This document shows, piece by piece, positions 61,677 to 64,000 of a stretch of DNA of 64,000 bases; within the stretch, counting starts at the first letter, position 1; every line of letters begins with the position of its first letter. Under the pieces are notes generated by a model. It saw only the letters and a program-made list of their open reading frames with translations, did not search any database and had not been told where the DNA came from. The DNA is from an uncultured Olsenella sp. (GTDB lineage: Bacteria; Actinomycetota; Coriobacteriia; Coriobacteriales; Atopobiaceae): positions 8,661 to 72,660 of the forward strand of contig URLM01000006.1 in the NCBI GenBank assembly GCA_900548775.1. Direction: 5' to 3'. Both the position numbers and the translations under genes were made by a program.

Positions 61677-61718
61677 CAGGACAACCAGCCAAGCGAAACG
61701 AATAGAAACCGAGCGATG

Positions 61719-63695
61719 CTAGTACGTCACGACCTTGGTTCCTCGAGGAATGTTGTCATAGATCCACTTTGCGTTGTTGATGTCAAGGCGCACGCAGCCG
61801 TGGGAGGCGTTGATGCCAAGCCTACCATCCATGATCCTGTCGCTGTTCTGATAGTAGAGAACGGAGTGGAACAGGTAGTTCCCGTAGAACTGCGTGTAGT
61901 AGTAGCAGGTAAACCCACTGCCAAACGAGTACCCCTTGAGGTTGGTGGTGTACTGACCCTTCATCGTGCAGTTGTTTGCGCCAGTCGTGCAATACCACTC
62001 GTGTATCGCATACCAGCCGTTGTCCCACTGATAGACGGCGGTACGGTTGGAGGTGCAGTCAACAAGGATGAGGTAGTTGGTGGCGCTCCAGTAGTTCTGC
62101 GCCTTTGCAGCCATGTCCTGCCAGCTTCCCGCAGAGAAGCACCCTCCCCAGTCAACTGCTCGCCACCAGGAACCGTTCGCATAGAATACGCTGCTGGTAC
62201 GAATTCGCCCGGAAGACGGATCTGCGTAGAACCGGTTGTCACCATCGGAAAACATGCCGTCTGCACGCGCCCCGACAAGACCACCCGCGCAGTATCCGCC
62301 AATGCGGTAGAGCGAAACGCCAGGGTCCCCCGCTGCCTGAATCCAGGAGAATCCGGGAGACTCGAAGAGCTGTCCGCTGCCATTCGTGAGAAGGTAGCCA
62401 TTGCCGCTCCTCAGCCGGCCGACGAGAATGTGCCCCTCGCCTGGAATGCCATAGTAGGCGGAGCCACCGTCCTCGAACCTCCCTGTCTTTGCGTAGGGGA
62501 CTCCGTCGGACCCTTTGGCCATCATGTACCACTGGTCGCAACCCGTGGGAGCGGAGGACTTCCACCAACCCTCTACGCTGGGCAGTGCGCCAGTCTTGGC
62601 ATCAGCCACTATGGTACGGTTGCCGACTGCTTCAACACCACGAACGACGTGTCCATTGGAGGAAGTAGCGTAGGCGCGGATGCCGGGATTACCGTCCTCG
62701 TTTGGCTCGACAACGCGACCAGAGGCAAAGGAGCCGTTGCGCTGAACCCACCAGCGCCCAGACGGTCCCGTTGCCCAGAAGGGCGTGACTTCGAGAGACG
62801 CTCGATTGAGGGATGACCACGTGGAGCCCTCGCGCCGCCACCCGATGGTCCCAAGCCATTCGTCCTCAGCGGAGCTGAGCGTGTAGTTGTGAGTTCCAAC
62901 CGTCGCATACGGGTTGAATTCCCGCAACACCCCAAGCGAACCACCCGAAAGCCATGCGGTTCCCTCTCGGCGCCAACCCAAGGAAGCGAGGCCAGAGGCC
63001 TCGTCCTCCGAGAGCGTATACAGGTGCTCGCCGTTGTAGGGATTGTAGAGTCTGAGGACGGGGTTGCCCGTGGAAGTTGGAGAGACCCAGCCCACGCCCT
63101 CCCAAGCCCAGCCATAACCCACCAGCCCCTTGGCCTCGTCGAGCCCAGCGGTGTAGAGGTGCTCGCCAGAATAGGGGTTGTAGAGACGGTAGACATTCTG
63201 GGCGGGAACGTCGGACTCAGAAGCGGTGTTATCGACGGGGTCAGTCTCATCGGATGGGGTTTCAGAGGCATCCTCGGCAGCGGAATCCAATGACCCTGCG
63301 GAGGCGTCTGCCGTCGTCTTCGAATCGACATCTGTTACCGCAGTCTCGTTCTTGTCGTTTCCCGTCTCGGTTCCAGGAGCCGATTCCCCATTCACGAGAC
63401 CAGTAGAGCTATCGGCTTCCTTTGCTGGCTTAACCTCGTCGGAGACCGAACTCTGTTGCGCGACGTTTGCCTCTGACTGGTTATCCTCACCGGTCTTCAC
63501 AACGGGTGTAGTCGCAGCTGCTGCGATAGTTAGCTGCGAAGCGTCAGAAGAACCGTCTTGAGGGACCAAGACGGCCGTCTCCGATGCCCGCGCTCCCGCT
63601 GCCTCGATCTCCTCTGCAACGGCAGACAGAGGTACAACCGCGAGAGCCGCGGATAGAACGCCACAGAAAAGCACTCCCCTAACCTTTGGGCTCAT
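61719..63695 (-). CDS. Secreted L,D-transpeptidase with DUF5648 modules and wall-binding-like repeats
   Basis: This exported enzyme forms 3-3 cross-links in peptidoglycan or attaches proteins to it. Of 658 residues, 1-28 are a signal peptide and up to 165 an acidic Ser/Thr/Asp linker. Residues 168-295 hold three modules (YRLYNPYSGEHLYT, LRLYNPYNGEHLYT, LREFNPYATVGTHNYT). Residues 296-500 hold repeats such as GRWWVQRNGSFASG and GNGYLLTNGSGQL, resembling glucan- or choline-binding repeats. The YkuD domain ends the chain, with LFHSVLYY and the catalytic Cys in SHGCVRLD near residue 632. ATG 63695 has AGAGGAAG upstream. Confidence 0.9.
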   Translation of the reverse strand: MSPKVRGVLFCGVLSAALAVVPLSAVAEEIEAAGARASETAVLVPQDGSSDASQLTIAAAATTPVVKTGEDNQSEANVAQQSSVSDEVKPAKEADSSTGLVNGESAPGTETGNDKNETAVTDVDSKTTADASAGSLDSAAEDASETPSDETDPVDNTASESDVPAQNVYRLYNPYSGEHLYTAGLDEAKGLVGYGWAWEGVGWVSPTSTGNPVLRLYNPYNGEHLYTLSEDEASGLASLGWRREGTAWLSGGSLGVLREFNPYATVGTHNYTLSSAEDEWLGTIGWRREGSTWSSLNRASLEVTPFWATGPSGRWWVQRNGSFASGRVVEPNEDGNPGIRAYATSSNGHVVRGVEAVGNRTIVADAKTGALPSVEGWWKSSAPTGCDQWYMMAKGSDGVPYAKTGRFEDGGSAYYGIPGEGHILVGRLRSGNGYLLTNGSGQLFESPGFSWIQAAGDPGVSLYRIGGYCAGGLVGARADGMFSDGDNRFYADPSSGRIRTSSVFYANGSWWRAVDWGGCFSAGSWQDMAAKAQNYWSATNYLILVDCTSNRTAVYQWDNGWYAIHEWYCTTGANNCTMKGQYTTNLKGYSFGSGFTCYYYTQFYGNYLFHSVLYYQNSDRIMDGRLGINASHGCVRLDINNAKWIYDNIPRGTKVVTY

Positions 63696-64000
63696 CCAAC
63701 CACTTCCTCTCAAACCCACTGACAACTGAGCATGATGGTAGAGCACACTAAGGCGTTTTTCAGTGAGAAACCCGAAAGGCGCTTCTGTCATAGCGACCAT
63801 AGCGGCCTACTTCGCGCCAGGCTCCTTCGAGTTCGCCAAGTGCTGCCGAGAAGGAAATGGACGGAATGGGTTACCTGGAAACCGTTATGTGTCGAATTTC
63901 TTCTCAACGGCTCTTCTCACCGACTCCGCCCCCATGTTTCCAGGGCACGCCAAACACGCAAGGACACAGCACGCCAGTCGTTCGGCGTATGCAGCGAGAA
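63696..64000. other. Right edge: L,D-transpeptidase upstream region and dispersed repeat
   Basis: These 305 bases hold the promoter side of the L,D-transpeptidase gene and copy 2 of the 88-bp repeat. I see no gene in the last 90 bases. Confidence 0.5.
63824..63910. repeat. Dispersed repeat, copy 2
   Basis: It matches 51653-51740 in the same orientation, about 12.2 kb away. The inverted-repeat ends (GAGAAGGAAATGGAC/GTCGAATTTCTTCTC) have three mismatches here. Confidence 0.8.

Noticed and set aside
61557..62816. Plus-strand frame of 419 codons opposite the L,D-transpeptidase
   Set aside because: It begins in terminator hairpins and has no family features.

Overview
The window is gene-dense, high-GC DNA from a Gram-positive member of the Actinomycetota, most likely class Coriobacteriia (Atopobiaceae/Olsenella-like). 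This is an inference from gene content. An actinobacterial garA-ftsR pair (FHA protein then MerR regulator) sits beside Firmicutes-style synteny: rnj-ftsK-rodZ-yajQ-rimO-pgsA-cinA-recA-recX and rny-spoVS-miaB-miaA-hflX. There are also PTS genes, BspA-type surface proteins and DUF5648 wall proteins. I saw no rRNA, tRNA, insertion sequence or CRISPR array.

Region 1 (1-7 kb): a partial AlaX-type alanyl-tRNA editing protein, a PTS EIIBC gene followed at once by a ceramidase-like hydrolase, a MATE exporter and a short RecQ helicase. Region 2 (7.05-7.56 kb): an array of seven ~61-bp units, most carrying an imperfect palindrome. Region 3 (7.5-12.2 kb): a minus-strand operon of an old-yellow-enzyme reductase and a two-subunit aconitase X, with a HAD phosphatase upstream. 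Region 4 (12.4-25 kb): serC-serA, DUF1292, an M20 peptidase, a run from a CDP-alcohol phosphotransferase and D,D-carboxypeptidase through a GcvT-like protein, RidA, GarA, FtsR and Apt, then an NlpC/P60 hydrolase and a ClC transporter.

Region 5 (25-31 kb): nucleotide metabolism on the minus strand (trxB, uraA, azgA, dut, nrdR). Region 6 (31-33 kb): lexA, divergent from a LysM division-inhibitor-like gene across three SOS boxes. Region 7 (33-51 kb): long minus-strand housekeeping operons for RNA decay, tRNA and ribosome modification, recombination, membrane lipid synthesis and chromosome segregation. recA has a perfect 18-nt LexA box.

Region 8 (51.6-64 kb): an accessory cell-envelope island. 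Four secreted wall enzymes (amidase, glucosaminidase, GH25 lysozyme, L,D-transpeptidase) and one BspA-like surface protein each carry three DUF5648-type modules. The BspA-like gene is broken by an in-frame amber codon. Two glycosyltransferase genes lie among them, and an 88-bp repeat marks both ends of the island. This island, the hairpin array and the reductase-AcnX operon are the least explained parts of the window.
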